DNA of 64,000 nucleotides from Paenibacillus paridis (GTDB lineage Bacteria; Bacillota; Bacilli; Paenibacillales; Paenibacillaceae), in assembly GCF_006345825.1 (NCBI RefSeq), contig NZ_VCIX01000092.1, positions 1,116,001 through 1,180,000 on the forward strand, written 5' to 3'. Below, one piece after another: positions 25,299-34,499 of the stretch (the first letter of the stretch is position 1; every line of letters starts with the position of its first letter). The position numbers and the translations under genes are program-made. Under the pieces are notes generated by a model that worked only from the letters and a program-made list of their open reading frames with translations, was not told the origin of the DNA and ran no database searches.

Positions 25299-26258
25299 TT
25301 GGAAAAGCGTCAATTAGGCAATAGTGAGCTATATCCTTCCGTTATTGGGTTCGGTTCCTGGGCAGCCGGCTTGTCTGGCTGGGGAGAAGTTGATCATAAC
25401 CAGATTGAGAAAGCCGTTCAGCGCGCTTATGAATTAGGGATAACCTTTTATGATACAGCTCCTGCTTATGGGCTTGGACGTTCCGAGGAAGTGCTTGGCA
25501 AGGCGTTACAGCCTTTCCGGGAGCATATTATTATTGCAACCAAAGCAGGATTGGAATGGAATGAGCAAGGACGATTTAGTATAAACGTAACGAAGCAGAA
25601 TATCGTTCGCGAGGTAGAAGAGAGCTTGCGGCGCTTACATACGGATTATATTGATTTGTATCAGCTTAATTTTCCGGATTCCAGTGGGAAAACAACAGTC
25701 GAAGAAACGTTTGATACGTTAAATGAATTGGTGAAACAAGGGAAAATCCGTTATATAGGCGTATCGAATTTTAATGTGCAGCAGCTAGTAGCCGCACAAA
25801 CGGTTAGCCATGTTGTATCGCTGCAATCACCCTATAATTTGTTCCAGCGGGATGTGGAGCATGCGGCCTTGCCGTACGCCAAGCAGCAGAAAATAGGATT
25901 TATTCCTTATAGTCCGCTGGCACAAGGGCTGTTGACCGGCAAATTCAATTATTTAACCAGGCTCCCGGAAACGGATGTCCGAGCACAGTTGAATCCGTTA
26001 TTTTCCGAAAAGCAATTTGTTAAAAATCTTGTCATTGTTGAAACCTTTACCGGCATTGCTCGTGCCATTGGCAAGCCGCTGAGCCAGGTTGCAATTAATT
26101 GGCTGCTGTACAGAAATGAAATTTCTACGGTGATTGCAGGAGCCAAAACGGCTAAACAGGTGGAGGAAAACGCCGCTTCCGTAAAGTGGAAGCTTTCTAG
26201 AGAAGATTATGAGCAAGTAAGTCGATTATTTGAGACGGATTCCTCTTATGTGATATGA
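25299..26258 (+). CDS. Aldo/keto reductase
   Basis: This 319-residue NADPH-dependent oxidoreductase has a TIM barrel. The catalytic tetrad is visible: Asp in FYDTAPAYG with Tyr four residues later, Lys in IATKAGLEW, and the position equivalent to His in LYQLNFPD, where Asn replaces the usual His-Trp pair. NADPH binding is in YSPLAQGLLTG and the C-terminal VIAGAKTAKQVEENA. It belongs to the IolS/YhdN-like group. The TTG at 25299 is 8 nt after AAAGGAGG. The gene has a full-consensus promoter. Substrate is unknown. Confidence 0.9.
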   Translation: MEKRQLGNSELYPSVIGFGSWAAGLSGWGEVDHNQIEKAVQRAYELGITFYDTAPAYGLGRSEEVLGKALQPFREHIIIATKAGLEWNEQGRFSINVTKQNIVREVEESLRRLHTDYIDLYQLNFPDSSGKTTVEETFDTLNELVKQGKIRYIGVSNFNVQQLVAAQTVSHVVSLQSPYNLFQRDVEHAALPYAKQQKIGFIPYSPLAQGLLTGKFNYLTRLPETDVRAQLNPLFSEKQFVKNLVIVETFTGIARAIGKPLSQVAINWLLYRNEISTVIAGAKTAKQVEENAASVKWKLSREDYEQVSRLFETDSSYVI

Positions 26259-26273
26259 GGATTGGATTCCAAA

Positions 26274-26310
26274 AAAAGGCAGCAGCCTCGGAAGAGGCTG
26301 CTGCCTTTTT
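26274..26310. terminator. Bidirectional terminator between aldo/keto reductase and PBP1A
   Basis: GGCAGCAGCCTC pairs with GAGGCTGCTGCC around a GGAA loop, flanked by A and T runs on both sides, so it can stop both convergent transcripts. Confidence 0.92.
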
Positions 26311-26334
26311 AATTAATGTATTACCTAATGCGGA

Positions 26335-29300
26335 TTAACTAACGGTTTGCTTTGAAGAGGGAGCTGACTCGCCATTTACGTTCTCCGATGTTACATAGAA
26401 CGCTCCTGTGATCAAGGGAGCCACGTACTCAAAGCTTGTTTCGGAAGTGGACCCGATTTTGGTATATTTGCCATCGTTGTTTTGGCTGTAGTACACATGA
26501 TATTGGGTTACCTGATCAGAGACGCTATTGGATGACCAAGTTAAGCGAACGCTGAGATCGGATTTCGCCGCTTTTACGCCAGTTGGCGCAGAAGGAGCTG
26601 AAGTAGCTCCTGTCTCATTGCCTGATCCGTTCCCGCTGCCATTTCCGCTACCGTTATTCGCGCCTCCGTTGCCATTATTGCCACCCGCTGGCGGATCTGG
26701 CACGACCGGAGTGCTGCCATACTGCATCAATTGGCTTGGTGCCGATTCCTTGCCTGCCACATCGACAGCCGTTACATAAAAGGTTTGAGAGCCCGACACG
26801 TACAGTTTCATGCGCTTCTCGGCGCCTAAAATAATGGATTCGCCTTGCTTCTCATAGGTTCCTTGACTTGTCGACTTGTAGACGCGGTATCCGACGACGT
26901 CTTTGGCCGAGCTGTCATTAAAGGTTAAGATGAGCGCGCCGTCTGTGGCTTGCAGCTTCACAATGGAAGGAGGCGGCGGTGCTGCTCCGTCATCGACCCT
27001 TGGATCATTTTTCGAAGGGGCATTGTTTTCTGCATCTGCCGGTAAGTAAACCTCAAGCGCTCGGCGGCTGCTTGCAGGAAGCTTCGACTGTGCGTTCTTA
27101 ATCTCATCCATCAGAACATCTAGCGGCTTCTTCCGTTTAATAACGATTTTTTCTTTCACCATGTCGCTTGGCGTCGCAGGATTTGGAACATAGTTGACGC
27201 CTTCGTAGGTGATATATGCCATCTTCACAAGGGCATCATCACTTTTCTTAGGAATATATTTTTTATTGAACCAGTCGGTTACCATCATGCCGGCCTCTTT
27301 GGTTAGCTTGCTTGGCAGCAAACCGCTGGCACTGGAGACCGTTGCTTTAACGATGCCTTCCGGACGCTCGAATTTGTCTGTGACGAACATCTCCGGCTTT
27401 TTCTCCACCAGTTTGTTCATGATAAGTGCCCATATGGAACGTGCTCTCGCTTTACCTTCCTCGGACAAGGAGTTGACTTGCTCCTCATAACCAGCCCAAA
27501 CGCCTAGTGTCACATCCGGCGAGAAGCCCATGAACCAAACATCACCATAGCTTTGCGTTGATCCCGTTTTACCTGCAATTGGAATTTCGCCGTATTTGTC
27601 GAATTGCTTCTTCAGCTTGTTAGCTGAACCGTTGCTGGCGGAAATAACCGTTGAAAGCATATCGGTCATTAGGAAAGCTGTTTGCTCCGAAAATACTTGC
27701 TTTGGCTCTACTTTATGCTCGTATACGATCTTGCCGTTGGCATCGGTAATTTTTGATATCATGTATGCGTCATTGAAAACGCCTTTGTTCGGAATAGCTC
27801 CGTAAGCATTCGTAAGTTCCTCTACGGAAACCCCGATGCTTAATCCTCCGATTACGCCCGTTTGCGCATACGCATCCTCGGGTTGAAGCGTCGTAATGCC
27901 AAGTTTCTTGACAAAGCTCCAGGCATTTTCAATTTTAACCTCTTCATTGAATATTTTCAGTGCCGGAAGATTCAATGAACGGTTCAACGCTTCGCGGGCC
28001 GTGACCAGACCAGCAAATTTTCGGTTGACGTTCATTGGAATATGGAAGCCCTTTTGACCATCCTTCAGTACCATTGGCGCATCATCGATGATGCTGGCAG
28101 GTTGGATGATGCCCATATCGATTGCCGGAAGATAGGCTGCCAATGTTTTCATGGTTGAACCCGGCTGTCTCGTCATCTGCGTCGCGTAATTGAGCTGCTC
28201 CTCATAGAAGTCGCGTCCTTCGAGCATTCCGACGATTGCCCCGGTTTTGTGGTCCAGCATCACGGCTGCGATCTGTTCTAAGCCTTTCTTCTCGCTGTAA
28301 GGGGAGAAGTTGTCGGCATTGGTCCCGATTTCGCGCATCAGCTGATAAATATCCTTATCGATTGTCGTATAGACATGATAGCCGCCGCGAAGCAGATGCT
28401 CGCGTGCTTCCTCAATGAGAGGCGCGTTTTCTTTTTTGCGCAGATCGGCTTTCGTTAATGTACTGTCTTGCTGCATCAGCATGATTTCTGCTGCTTGCCG
28501 CTCGGATTCGAGCATTAAATAAGGATAAGTGGTGTAGGCCTTCTCAGACGGCTCAGCAAGCGTTTTACGAATGTCGAATTTGAGAGCCTCGTCGTACTCT
28601 AGTTGAGTGATACGGCCAGTCTCAAACATTCTCTTCAGGACCGTCCGCTGACGGCCTAACGCAAGGTCAAAGCCAGCTTGATTGAATTGGCCTTTGCCCG
28701 TAAAAGCGGTATACGCTGAAGGACGCTGCGGAAGCCCTGCCAGATAGGCCGATTGCGCTAGATTCAGCTGGTTCAGGTCGGCAATGTTGAAGATCCCTTT
28801 GGCAGCAGCTTTAATTCCGAACAAGTTGTATCCGCTCGAGCCATTGCCGAACGGCACTTTATTCAAATAAGCGGCTAAAATTTCTTTTTTCGTCAAATAC
28901 CGCTCCATCCGCAGCGATAAGAAAATCTCTTTGATTTTGCGGCTGTCGGTTTTGTCTAGGCTGAGAAATACGCGCCGCGCGAGCTGCTGGGTCAGTGTGC
29001 TGCCCCCGGTCTGCGTATCTTCATTTAAGAGCTTCTGCTTGACGGCTCGGCCAAGCCCATTGATGTCTACGCCTTTATGCTCGAAAAAATTGTTGTCTTC
29101 AATACCAAGCACGGCATTGATGACTTGCGGCGGTAGATCATCGTATGTAATGATCATCCGGTCTTCAGAGGTTCTTAGCTGCCCGACAAGAGAATCGTCA
29201 TTGAAGTATACAAAGCCGGTTATTGCATTTTCCCCAACTTTTTCTTCAATAACGGTTCGTGGTCTTATTTCTTCGTTTTTCACGAGTGCTGCCACATAGC

Positions 29301-29442
29301 CGGTCACAGCGCCTCCGGCAAGCAAACCGATGAAGATTCCGAAATATACCATCCATTTTACTGTTATAAAAGTTACAATTCCGAAAGTACGCCACTTGCT
29401 TCGTTTGACTGGCGTCGGTTGTTGTTCTTCTTGCATGTTCAT
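26335..29442 (-). CDS. Class A penicillin-binding protein (PBP1A) with two fibronectin III domains
   Basis: This 1035-residue bifunctional peptidoglycan synthase has a cytoplasmic tail and one membrane anchor (residues ~22-45). The GT51 glycosyltransferase includes GIEDNNFFEHKGVD with its catalytic Glu and GGSTLTQQLARR. The transpeptidase carries the SxxK serine in QPGSTMKTL, SLN in NRSLNLPAL, and the KTG box in AGKTGSTQSYGD. After it come two FN3-like domains (about 780-870 and 935-1035) joined by a Gly/Asn/Ser linker with repeated NGSG. The ATG at 29442 follows GGAGGAGGAG; a longer form from 29544 crosses the promoter. An extended -10 (TGTTATAAT) lies at 29468-29473. Confidence 0.94.
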   Translation of the reverse strand: MNMQEEQQPTPVKRSKWRTFGIVTFITVKWMVYFGIFIGLLAGGAVTGYVAALVKNEEIRPRTVIEEKVGENAITGFVYFNDDSLVGQLRTSEDRMIITYDDLPPQVINAVLGIEDNNFFEHKGVDINGLGRAVKQKLLNEDTQTGGSTLTQQLARRVFLSLDKTDSRKIKEIFLSLRMERYLTKKEILAAYLNKVPFGNGSSGYNLFGIKAAAKGIFNIADLNQLNLAQSAYLAGLPQRPSAYTAFTGKGQFNQAGFDLALGRQRTVLKRMFETGRITQLEYDEALKFDIRKTLAEPSEKAYTTYPYLMLESERQAAEIMLMQQDSTLTKADLRKKENAPLIEEAREHLLRGGYHVYTTIDKDIYQLMREIGTNADNFSPYSEKKGLEQIAAVMLDHKTGAIVGMLEGRDFYEEQLNYATQMTRQPGSTMKTLAAYLPAIDMGIIQPASIIDDAPMVLKDGQKGFHIPMNVNRKFAGLVTAREALNRSLNLPALKIFNEEVKIENAWSFVKKLGITTLQPEDAYAQTGVIGGLSIGVSVEELTNAYGAIPNKGVFNDAYMISKITDANGKIVYEHKVEPKQVFSEQTAFLMTDMLSTVISASNGSANKLKKQFDKYGEIPIAGKTGSTQSYGDVWFMGFSPDVTLGVWAGYEEQVNSLSEEGKARARSIWALIMNKLVEKKPEMFVTDKFERPEGIVKATVSSASGLLPSKLTKEAGMMVTDWFNKKYIPKKSDDALVKMAYITYEGVNYVPNPATPSDMVKEKIVIKRKKPLDVLMDEIKNAQSKLPASSRRALEVYLPADAENNAPSKNDPRVDDGAAPPPPSIVKLQATDGALILTFNDSSAKDVVGYRVYKSTSQGTYEKQGESIILGAEKRMKLYVSGSQTFYVTAVDVAGKESAPSQLMQYGSTPVVPDPPAGGNNGNGGANNGSGNGSGNGSGNETGATSAPSAPTGVKAAKSDLSVRLTWSSNSVSDQVTQYHVYYSQNNDGKYTKIGSTSETSFEYVAPLITGAFYVTSENVNGESAPSSKQTVS

Positions 29443-29510
29443 GACTCCTCCTCCAAATAGCACACCTATTATAACATAAATCGCCAAAGTAACGCATTGT
29501 TTAACAACAA

Positions 29511-29539
29511 TTGACTTCGTTAGAACCCTATGGTATAAC
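29511..29539 (+). promoter_or_regulatory. Putative promoter of the tyrS T-box transcript
   Basis: TTGACT (29511-29516) and TATAAC (29534-29539) are 17 nt apart and lie just before the T-box leader. Confidence 0.75.
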
Positions 29540-29545
29540 TTCAAT

Positions 29546-29883
29546 TAATGTTTCATCTATTCAATGCTATGAAGGGCACGAGTAGACAGCGAATCGTCAT
29601 TGCAGAGAGCCGGTGGTTGCTGAGAACCGGTATGCGCCGCTTGTTGAATTACCGCCTGGAGCTAAGTGAAGGAACCGTATGCTCTGTATATCAGTTGTAG
29701 TCCAGCTATGGCGAGAAGCCGGTGGGCCGCTGAATGAGCCGTAGTAGTTCACTTCGGAGACCGTCTCCGTTATCAACAACGAAGTGAGAGCGATGTTTTT
29801 ATTGTCTGAGAGACAGGCGTGCTCTAACGAGGGTGGTACCGCGAGCTAATCCTTCTCGTCCCTTGGGGCTGGAAGGATTTTTT
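29546..29883 (+). promoter_or_regulatory. T-box leader controlling tyrS
   Basis: The T-box core AGGGTGGTACCGCG (29830-29843) is a full consensus match. AATCCTTC (29848-29855) and GAAGGATT (29872-29879) form the terminator stem before TTTTT. Stem I features appear at 29600-29640: an AG-bulge (CAGAGAG) and an apical CCGGT/ACCGG stem. A TAC codon at 29650-29652, on the 3' side of Stem I, is a plausible tyrosine specifier. Uncharged tRNA-Tyr should induce the gene. The 5' boundary is inferred from the promoter. Confidence 0.9.
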
Positions 29884-29920
29884 ATGTCTATATAGACGCA
29901 TACGGAGGAGGAAAAGTTTT

Positions 29921-31177
29921 ATGGTGAAGTGGGAAAATTTATCGCAAGAGCAGCAGTCTGAGGTGGAACGCCAGCTATCGGTTATTCGTCGCGGTGTCGT
30001 GGAGATCGTGCCGGAGGAAGAATTAAAAAATAAGATAGCGAATGCGGTTGTAACGGGAAAGCCTCTTAAGGTCAAGCTGGGTCTAGATCCTTCGGCGCCG
30101 GATATTCATATTGGGCACACGGTCGTCTTGCATAAGCTGCGGCAATTTCAGGAGTTTGGGCATGAGGTGCAGCTTTTGATCGGCGATTTTACGGGAAGGA
30201 TCGGTGATCCGACGGGGAAATCAGAGACGCGAAAGCAGTTGACGGAAGAAGATGTGAAACGGAACGCGGAAACCTACCAGACACAAATCTACAAAATATT
30301 GGACCCGAACAAAACGAAGCTCTATTACAATTCGGAGTGGCTGGCACCCCTGAATTTTGCGGATGTCGTGAATCTGGCTGCGAAATTAACGGTCGCACGC
30401 ATGATGGAGCGTGACGATTTTACCAAGCGCTATACGACGGGCCTGCCGATCAGCGTTCATGAATTTTTTTACCCGCTCATGCAGGGCTACGATTCCGTTG
30501 CGCTGGAATCGGACGTAGAGCTCGGAGGTACGGATCAGAAGTTCAACCTGCTTATGGGGAGAACCCTGCAGAAGGAATACGGCAAACCGGCGCAAGTTGC
30601 TATAATGACTCCGCTGATCGAAGGCTTGGACGGCGTCAACAAAATGAGCAAGAGCCTCGGCAATTACATTGGCATCGATGAGGAACCGAATCAGATCTAC
30701 GGCAAGTCGATGTCCATTCCCGATGAGCTGATGTTCAAGTACTACGAGCTGGCCACCGATTTGAGCAACGAAGAGCTTGCTGGATTAAAATCCGGACTGG
30801 AAGACGGCAGCGTTCACCCGAGGGATGCCAAAATGCAGCTGGCCGCAACATTCGTTCGGATGTATCAAGGGGAAGAAGCTGCGAAAGCAGCCGAAAACCA
30901 TTTTATTACCGTTTTTCAGCAGCGCGCGCTGCCAGAAGACATTGAAGAGGTCGCAGTGCCGCAAGGTGAGCTTGAGCACGGACAAATTCGGATTGTAAAG
31001 CTTCTTACTTTGCTAGGCTTGCAGCCGACGAGCAGTGAAGCAAGGCGAAGCGTCCAGCAGGGCGCAGTACGTATTAATGAAGAAAAAATAACGGACGTTA
31101 ATGCGGATGTTGCTCCAAAGGACGGGGATGTCCTGCAGGTAGGCAAACGCAAATTTGTGAAACTTAAATTGGCATAG
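29921..31177 (+). CDS. tyrS: Tyrosyl-tRNA synthetase (TyrZ-like)
   Basis: This 418-residue class I synthetase charges tRNA-Tyr. The HIGH motif appears as DIHIGHTVVL near residue 60 and the KMSKS motif as NKMSKSLGN near 233, with GGTDQKFNLLMGR for tyrosine/adenylate binding. A C-terminal S4 RNA-binding domain (SSEARRSVQQGAVRI) begins near residue 358. The N-terminal extension before KLGLDPSAPD is as in the TyrZ branch, distinct from the TyrS branch (which has YCGFDPTADS). The ATG at 29921 follows GGAGGAGG. It is regulated by the upstream T-box. Confidence 0.95.
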   Translation: MVKWENLSQEQQSEVERQLSVIRRGVVEIVPEEELKNKIANAVVTGKPLKVKLGLDPSAPDIHIGHTVVLHKLRQFQEFGHEVQLLIGDFTGRIGDPTGKSETRKQLTEEDVKRNAETYQTQIYKILDPNKTKLYYNSEWLAPLNFADVVNLAAKLTVARMMERDDFTKRYTTGLPISVHEFFYPLMQGYDSVALESDVELGGTDQKFNLLMGRTLQKEYGKPAQVAIMTPLIEGLDGVNKMSKSLGNYIGIDEEPNQIYGKSMSIPDELMFKYYELATDLSNEELAGLKSGLEDGSVHPRDAKMQLAATFVRMYQGEEAAKAAENHFITVFQQRALPEDIEEVAVPQGELEHGQIRIVKLLTLLGLQPTSSEARRSVQQGAVRINEEKITDVNADVAPKDGDVLQVGKRKFVKLKLA

Positions 31178-31189
31178 TTGTTCTAAATA

Positions 31190-31229
31190 AACTTGTTGAA
31201 TTGATATGATTCAACAAGTTTTCTTTTTT
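31190..31229 (+). terminator. Intrinsic terminator after tyrS
   Basis: A perfect 12-bp stem (31190-31201 with 31209-31220) with a 7-nt loop is followed by a T-rich tail. Confidence 0.92.
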
Positions 31230-31308
31230 TGGAAACAAAATCCCAATTCGAACGTATTAAATAACGGAAGCAATAACAGGTTCTGGATACTATGAGAGGA
31301 GGATGAAG

Positions 31309-31839
31309 TTGGAGACGCTATTTATGTCATGTCTAGTCGGAGGAATTCTTTACGCGCTCGTGAGTGTGATATTTGGGGATTGGCTGGGACAGGCGCTGGA
31401 CGGTGCGCTCGATTTTCTATCGTTAGACGGTCATTCATGGCTGTCACCGACTGCCCTTGTGGGGGGGATTACCGTCTTTGGCGGTGCTGGCCTTATGCTT
31501 CAGCGTTACACGGCCTTCGGCGTACTGCCTGTTCTCATTATTGCCGTGCTCATTGCGCTTATTGCGGGAACTGCAGTATTTTTTCTCTATATTAAGCCGA
31601 TGGAGCAGAGCGAGAATTCCATTGCTTTCTCCATGCATGGACTCTCCGGGATGATGGGGGATGTGCTTACTCCTATTCCTGCCGCAGGCTATGGGGAAGT
31701 GATGGTCAAGGTCGGAGCAGGCTTCACGAATCAAATCGCGGCTAGCTTCGATGGCGTGGATATCGCTGGCGGATCAAAGGTCGTAGTCGTGGAGGTCAAA
31801 GATAGTACGCTTTACGTTTCAGAGATCAATTTATCTTAA
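31309..31839 (+). CDS. NfeD-like membrane protein (YuaF type)
   Basis: This 176-residue protein has about four membrane segments in its first 100 residues and a C-terminal OB-fold-like domain (GDVLTPIPAAGYGEVMVKV to the end), as in short NfeD proteins. NfeD proteins pair with flotillins in membrane microdomains, and the next gene, 27 nt on, is a flotillin, just like yuaF-yuaG. I prefer the TTG at 31309 (6 nt after AGGAGG); the ATG at 31303 directly abuts the Shine-Dalgarno. Confidence 0.85.
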   Translation: METLFMSCLVGGILYALVSVIFGDWLGQALDGALDFLSLDGHSWLSPTALVGGITVFGGAGLMLQRYTAFGVLPVLIIAVLIALIAGTAVFFLYIKPMEQSENSIAFSMHGLSGMMGDVLTPIPAAGYGEVMVKVGAGFTNQIAASFDGVDIAGGSKVVVVEVKDSTLYVSEINLS

Positions 31840-31866
31840 TACATGCAGCTGAGAGGAGAAATGTCT

Positions 31867-33411
31867 ATGCCAGAATATTTAATTATACCTACGATCGTAG
31901 TTGGGGTGCTTATTGTCCTTGGTCTTGCCTTCTGGGCACGCTATAAGACCGTCAGCCCTGATGAAGCGATGCTCGTCACAGGCTCGTTTCTAGGCTCACG
32001 AAATGCAAGCACGGACGAATCGGGCCGCAAAGTCAAAATTATTCGAGGCGGAGGGGCGTTCATTCTTCCGATTTTCCAGAAAGCCGAATTTCTTTCGCTG
32101 CTATCCCATAAGCTGGATGTATCGACGCCGGAAGTTTACACGGAGCAGGGCGTACCGGTAATGGCGGACGGGGTAGCGATTATTAAAATAGGCGGAGCCG
32201 TTGAAGATGTCGCCACGGCTGCAGAGCAATTTCTAGGCAAGCCAACAGAAGCGCTGAAAGGCGAGGCGCAAGAGGTGCTTGAAGGCCATTTGCGGGCCAT
32301 TCTCGGTTCCATGACGGTGGAAGAGGTATATCGTAACCGAGATAAGTTTGCGCAGGAGGTACAGGGAGTAGCCGCTAAGGATTTGAAAAAAATGGGGCTG
32401 CAGATCGTTTCCTTTACCATCAAGGATTTGCGTGACAAGCATGGATACTTAGATGCGTTAGGTAAGCCCCGTATTGCTGCAGTAAAACGTGATGCCGAGA
32501 TTGCAGAAGCAGAGGCTGTGCGTGACGCCCGTATTCAGAAAGCGCTCGCTTCAGAAGCGGGACAGAAAGCCGAGCTCGTACGCGATACGAATATCGCCGA
32601 AGCAGAGAAAGAGAAGGAAATGAAGGTTGCCTCCTTCAAACGCGATCAGGATACGGCGAAAGCCGAAGCGGATCAGGCCTATTCAATTCAGGAAGCCCGT
32701 GCCAAGCAAAGCGTGGTTGAGGAGCAGATGAAGGTCGAGCTCGTGCGCAAAGAGCGTGAGATTGATCTCGAAGGAAAAGAGATTCTGCGTAGAGAGAAGC
32801 AGTATGACGCAGAGGTGAAGAAAAAAGCGGATGCGGACCGTTACTCGATCGAGCAAGCGGCAGAAGCAAACAAAGCGAAGCTCCTCTTGGAAGCAGATGC
32901 TTTGCAGTACCGAATCGAAGCTGAAGCAAAGGCGCATGCAGCGCAGAAGAGACTGGATGGTCTGGCTGTGGCAGAAGCGGAGAAAGCGAAGGGCACGGCC
33001 GAGGCTGAGGTTATCCGCCTGAGAGGTTTGGCGGAAGCGGAAGCGAAGGAGAAGCTCGCGGAAGCTTTCGAGAAATTCGGTGAGGCTGCGATACTGGATA
33101 TTATCGTGAAAATGCTTCCGGAGCTTGCGGGCAAGATTTCGGAACCGCTTAGCAATATCGATAAACTTACGGTTGTGGATACCGGAAACGGAGAGGGCGC
33201 TGCAAGGTTGAGCAATTATGTAACTTCATTAATGTCCACGGCACCGGAAATGCTGAAGAGCGTATCGGGAATCGATGTGAATGCCCTTATTAAAGGCTTA
33301 ACGACTAAAGCGATAAGCACGCCTGCGGTGAGCAATAAAGCATTAGATGTCGCTGCAGTCCCGGTCACTCCAATTCATCCGGCTACACCTAAGCTTCCTG
33401 ATTTATCGTAG
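31867..33411 (+). CDS. floT: Flotillin (YuaG/FloT)
   Basis: This 514-residue protein scaffolds functional membrane microdomains. A hydrophobic hairpin at residues 4-24 anchors it. The SPFH/Band 7 domain follows, to about 210. A long coiled coil rich in EA/AEAE repeats runs to about 400 and drives oligomerisation. The C-terminal tail is Pro/Ala-rich. The ATG at 31867 is 8 nt after GAGGAG; one at 31861 is very close to it, and the frame is open to 31843. It is paired with the NfeD-like gene upstream; a third gene (yuaI) of the B. subtilis operon is not present. Confidence 0.93.
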   Translation: MPEYLIIPTIVVGVLIVLGLAFWARYKTVSPDEAMLVTGSFLGSRNASTDESGRKVKIIRGGGAFILPIFQKAEFLSLLSHKLDVSTPEVYTEQGVPVMADGVAIIKIGGAVEDVATAAEQFLGKPTEALKGEAQEVLEGHLRAILGSMTVEEVYRNRDKFAQEVQGVAAKDLKKMGLQIVSFTIKDLRDKHGYLDALGKPRIAAVKRDAEIAEAEAVRDARIQKALASEAGQKAELVRDTNIAEAEKEKEMKVASFKRDQDTAKAEADQAYSIQEARAKQSVVEEQMKVELVRKEREIDLEGKEILRREKQYDAEVKKKADADRYSIEQAAEANKAKLLLEADALQYRIEAEAKAHAAQKRLDGLAVAEAEKAKGTAEAEVIRLRGLAEAEAKEKLAEAFEKFGEAAILDIIVKMLPELAGKISEPLSNIDKLTVVDTGNGEGAARLSNYVTSLMSTAPEMLKSVSGIDVNALIKGLTTKAISTPAVSNKALDVAAVPVTPIHPATPKLPDLS

Positions 33412-33495
33412 CTTTTGTTTGGCGGCAACGGCTCGTTGCGCTGTGAAATTTATAGCTCATACTGAAGATGAAGAACCTGTAAATGGATATAAAGA

Positions 33496-33531
33496 AAACC
33501 CCTTGAACCAGCTGGTTCAAGGGGTTTTTCA
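33496..33531. terminator. Bidirectional terminator between floT and rpsD
   Basis: AAACCCCTTGAACC (33496-33509) pairs perfectly with GGTTCAAGGGGTTT (33514-33527) around AGCT, with A and T runs on either side. Confidence 0.92.
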
Positions 33532-33534
33532 ATA

Positions 33535-34137
33535 TTAACGGCTGTAGAATTCGACGATTTGTTTCTCGTCGATATCTTGGGAAAGCTCACCACGGTCAGG
33601 CAGGCGAAGGAATTTACCTTCTAGTGCTTGGTCGTTGAACTCAAGGTAGTTCGGAAGGTGGTGACGGCCTTCCATAGCTTCTTTAATTGTTCTAAGGCTG
33701 CGGCTGCGCTCGCGCAAACCGATTACATCGCCTAGGGAAACGCTGTAAGAAGCGATATCCACTTTCTTGCCGTTTACAGTTACGTGACCGTGTGATACCA
33801 ATTGACGTGCTCCTGCACGTGAGTTGGAAAGGCCAAGACGGTAAACAAGGTTGTCAAGACGGCTTTCAAGGAGGCCCATGAAGTTTTCACCGGCTTTACC
33901 TTTCATTTTTGCCGCTTTGTCAAACAAGTTGCGGAATTGTTTTTCGTTCAAACCGTACATATGACGAAGCTTTTGTTTCTCTTGCAATTGAACGCCATAG
34001 CCGCTCAGTTTTTTGCGTTGGTTAGGTCCATGTTGACCTGGTGGAAATGCGCGTTTTGCAAGTTCTTTACCTGTGCCGCTCAAAGAGATTCCAAGGCGAC
34101 GGCTTAGTTTAAATTTAGGTCCTGTATAACGTGACAT
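33535..34137 (-). CDS. rpsD: 30S ribosomal protein S4
   Basis: This 200-residue primary rRNA-binding protein nucleates 30S assembly. It begins MSRYTGPKFKLSRRLG and contains the S4 domain around ESRLDNLVYRLGLSNSRAGARQLV. No zinc-binding cysteines are present, so it is the Cys-free form common in Bacillus. The ATG at 34137 gives the family start. Longer forms to 34203 enter the leader. As in B. subtilis, rpsD is monocistronic and next to a GGDEF gene. It probably represses itself through the leader at 34190-34300. Confidence 0.98.
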   Translation of the reverse strand: MSRYTGPKFKLSRRLGISLSGTGKELAKRAFPPGQHGPNQRKKLSGYGVQLQEKQKLRHMYGLNEKQFRNLFDKAAKMKGKAGENFMGLLESRLDNLVYRLGLSNSRAGARQLVSHGHVTVNGKKVDIASYSVSLGDVIGLRERSRSLRTIKEAMEGRHHLPNYLEFNDQALEGKFLRLPDRGELSQDIDEKQIVEFYSR

Positions 34138-34189
34138 ACGTAATATTAACTCCTTCATCAAATAAATTTGTGAATGGGGTTGTGTTTCG

Positions 34190-34300
34190 CCGAATACGTT
34201 CATCGTCCGAGCATGCTCGTCCCTGCAAGGCTAGTCAGCCGCTGGCCTGCAGCGAACGTATTTCATGAGGGTGACACAAAACCGTACGCCCATCTATTCA
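34190..34300 (-). promoter_or_regulatory. Structured rpsD leader, probable S4 autoregulatory RNA
   Basis: GAACGTATT (34254-34262) and AATACGTTC (34193-34201) form a 9-bp stem enclosing about 50 nt that contains a CGAGCATGCTCG hairpin (about 34208-34219) and a GC-rich arm built on CTGCAGG and CCTTGCAGG. Such a multi-branched leader immediately before rpsD is the expected position of the Firmicute S4 leader, which S4 binds to shut off its own gene. Recognition rests on position and pairing; I have not matched it to a covariance model. Confidence 0.65.
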
Positions 34301-34309
34301 TCAATAAAT

Positions 34310-34337
34310 AATATATGAAATCGATAGGCGTTGTCAA
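34310..34337 (-). promoter_or_regulatory. Promoter of rpsD
   Basis: On the minus strand, TTGACA (34337-34332) and TATATT (34315-34310) are 16 nt apart. Transcription would start near 34303, at the 5' edge of the structured leader. Confidence 0.8.
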
Positions 34338-34499
34338 GGTTCATACACGAAAATTAATCCAATGCCATCAGCATCTAAAGTCCTATATTTTATAGAGTTG
34401 GTAGTGCAAAATTCTCAAAAATGAAGTATGATGTTTTTAATATTAAGCGAAAATGGGAAGCTCATCTCCATGGTTGACAGATGGAAGGGTTGGGGCTGC

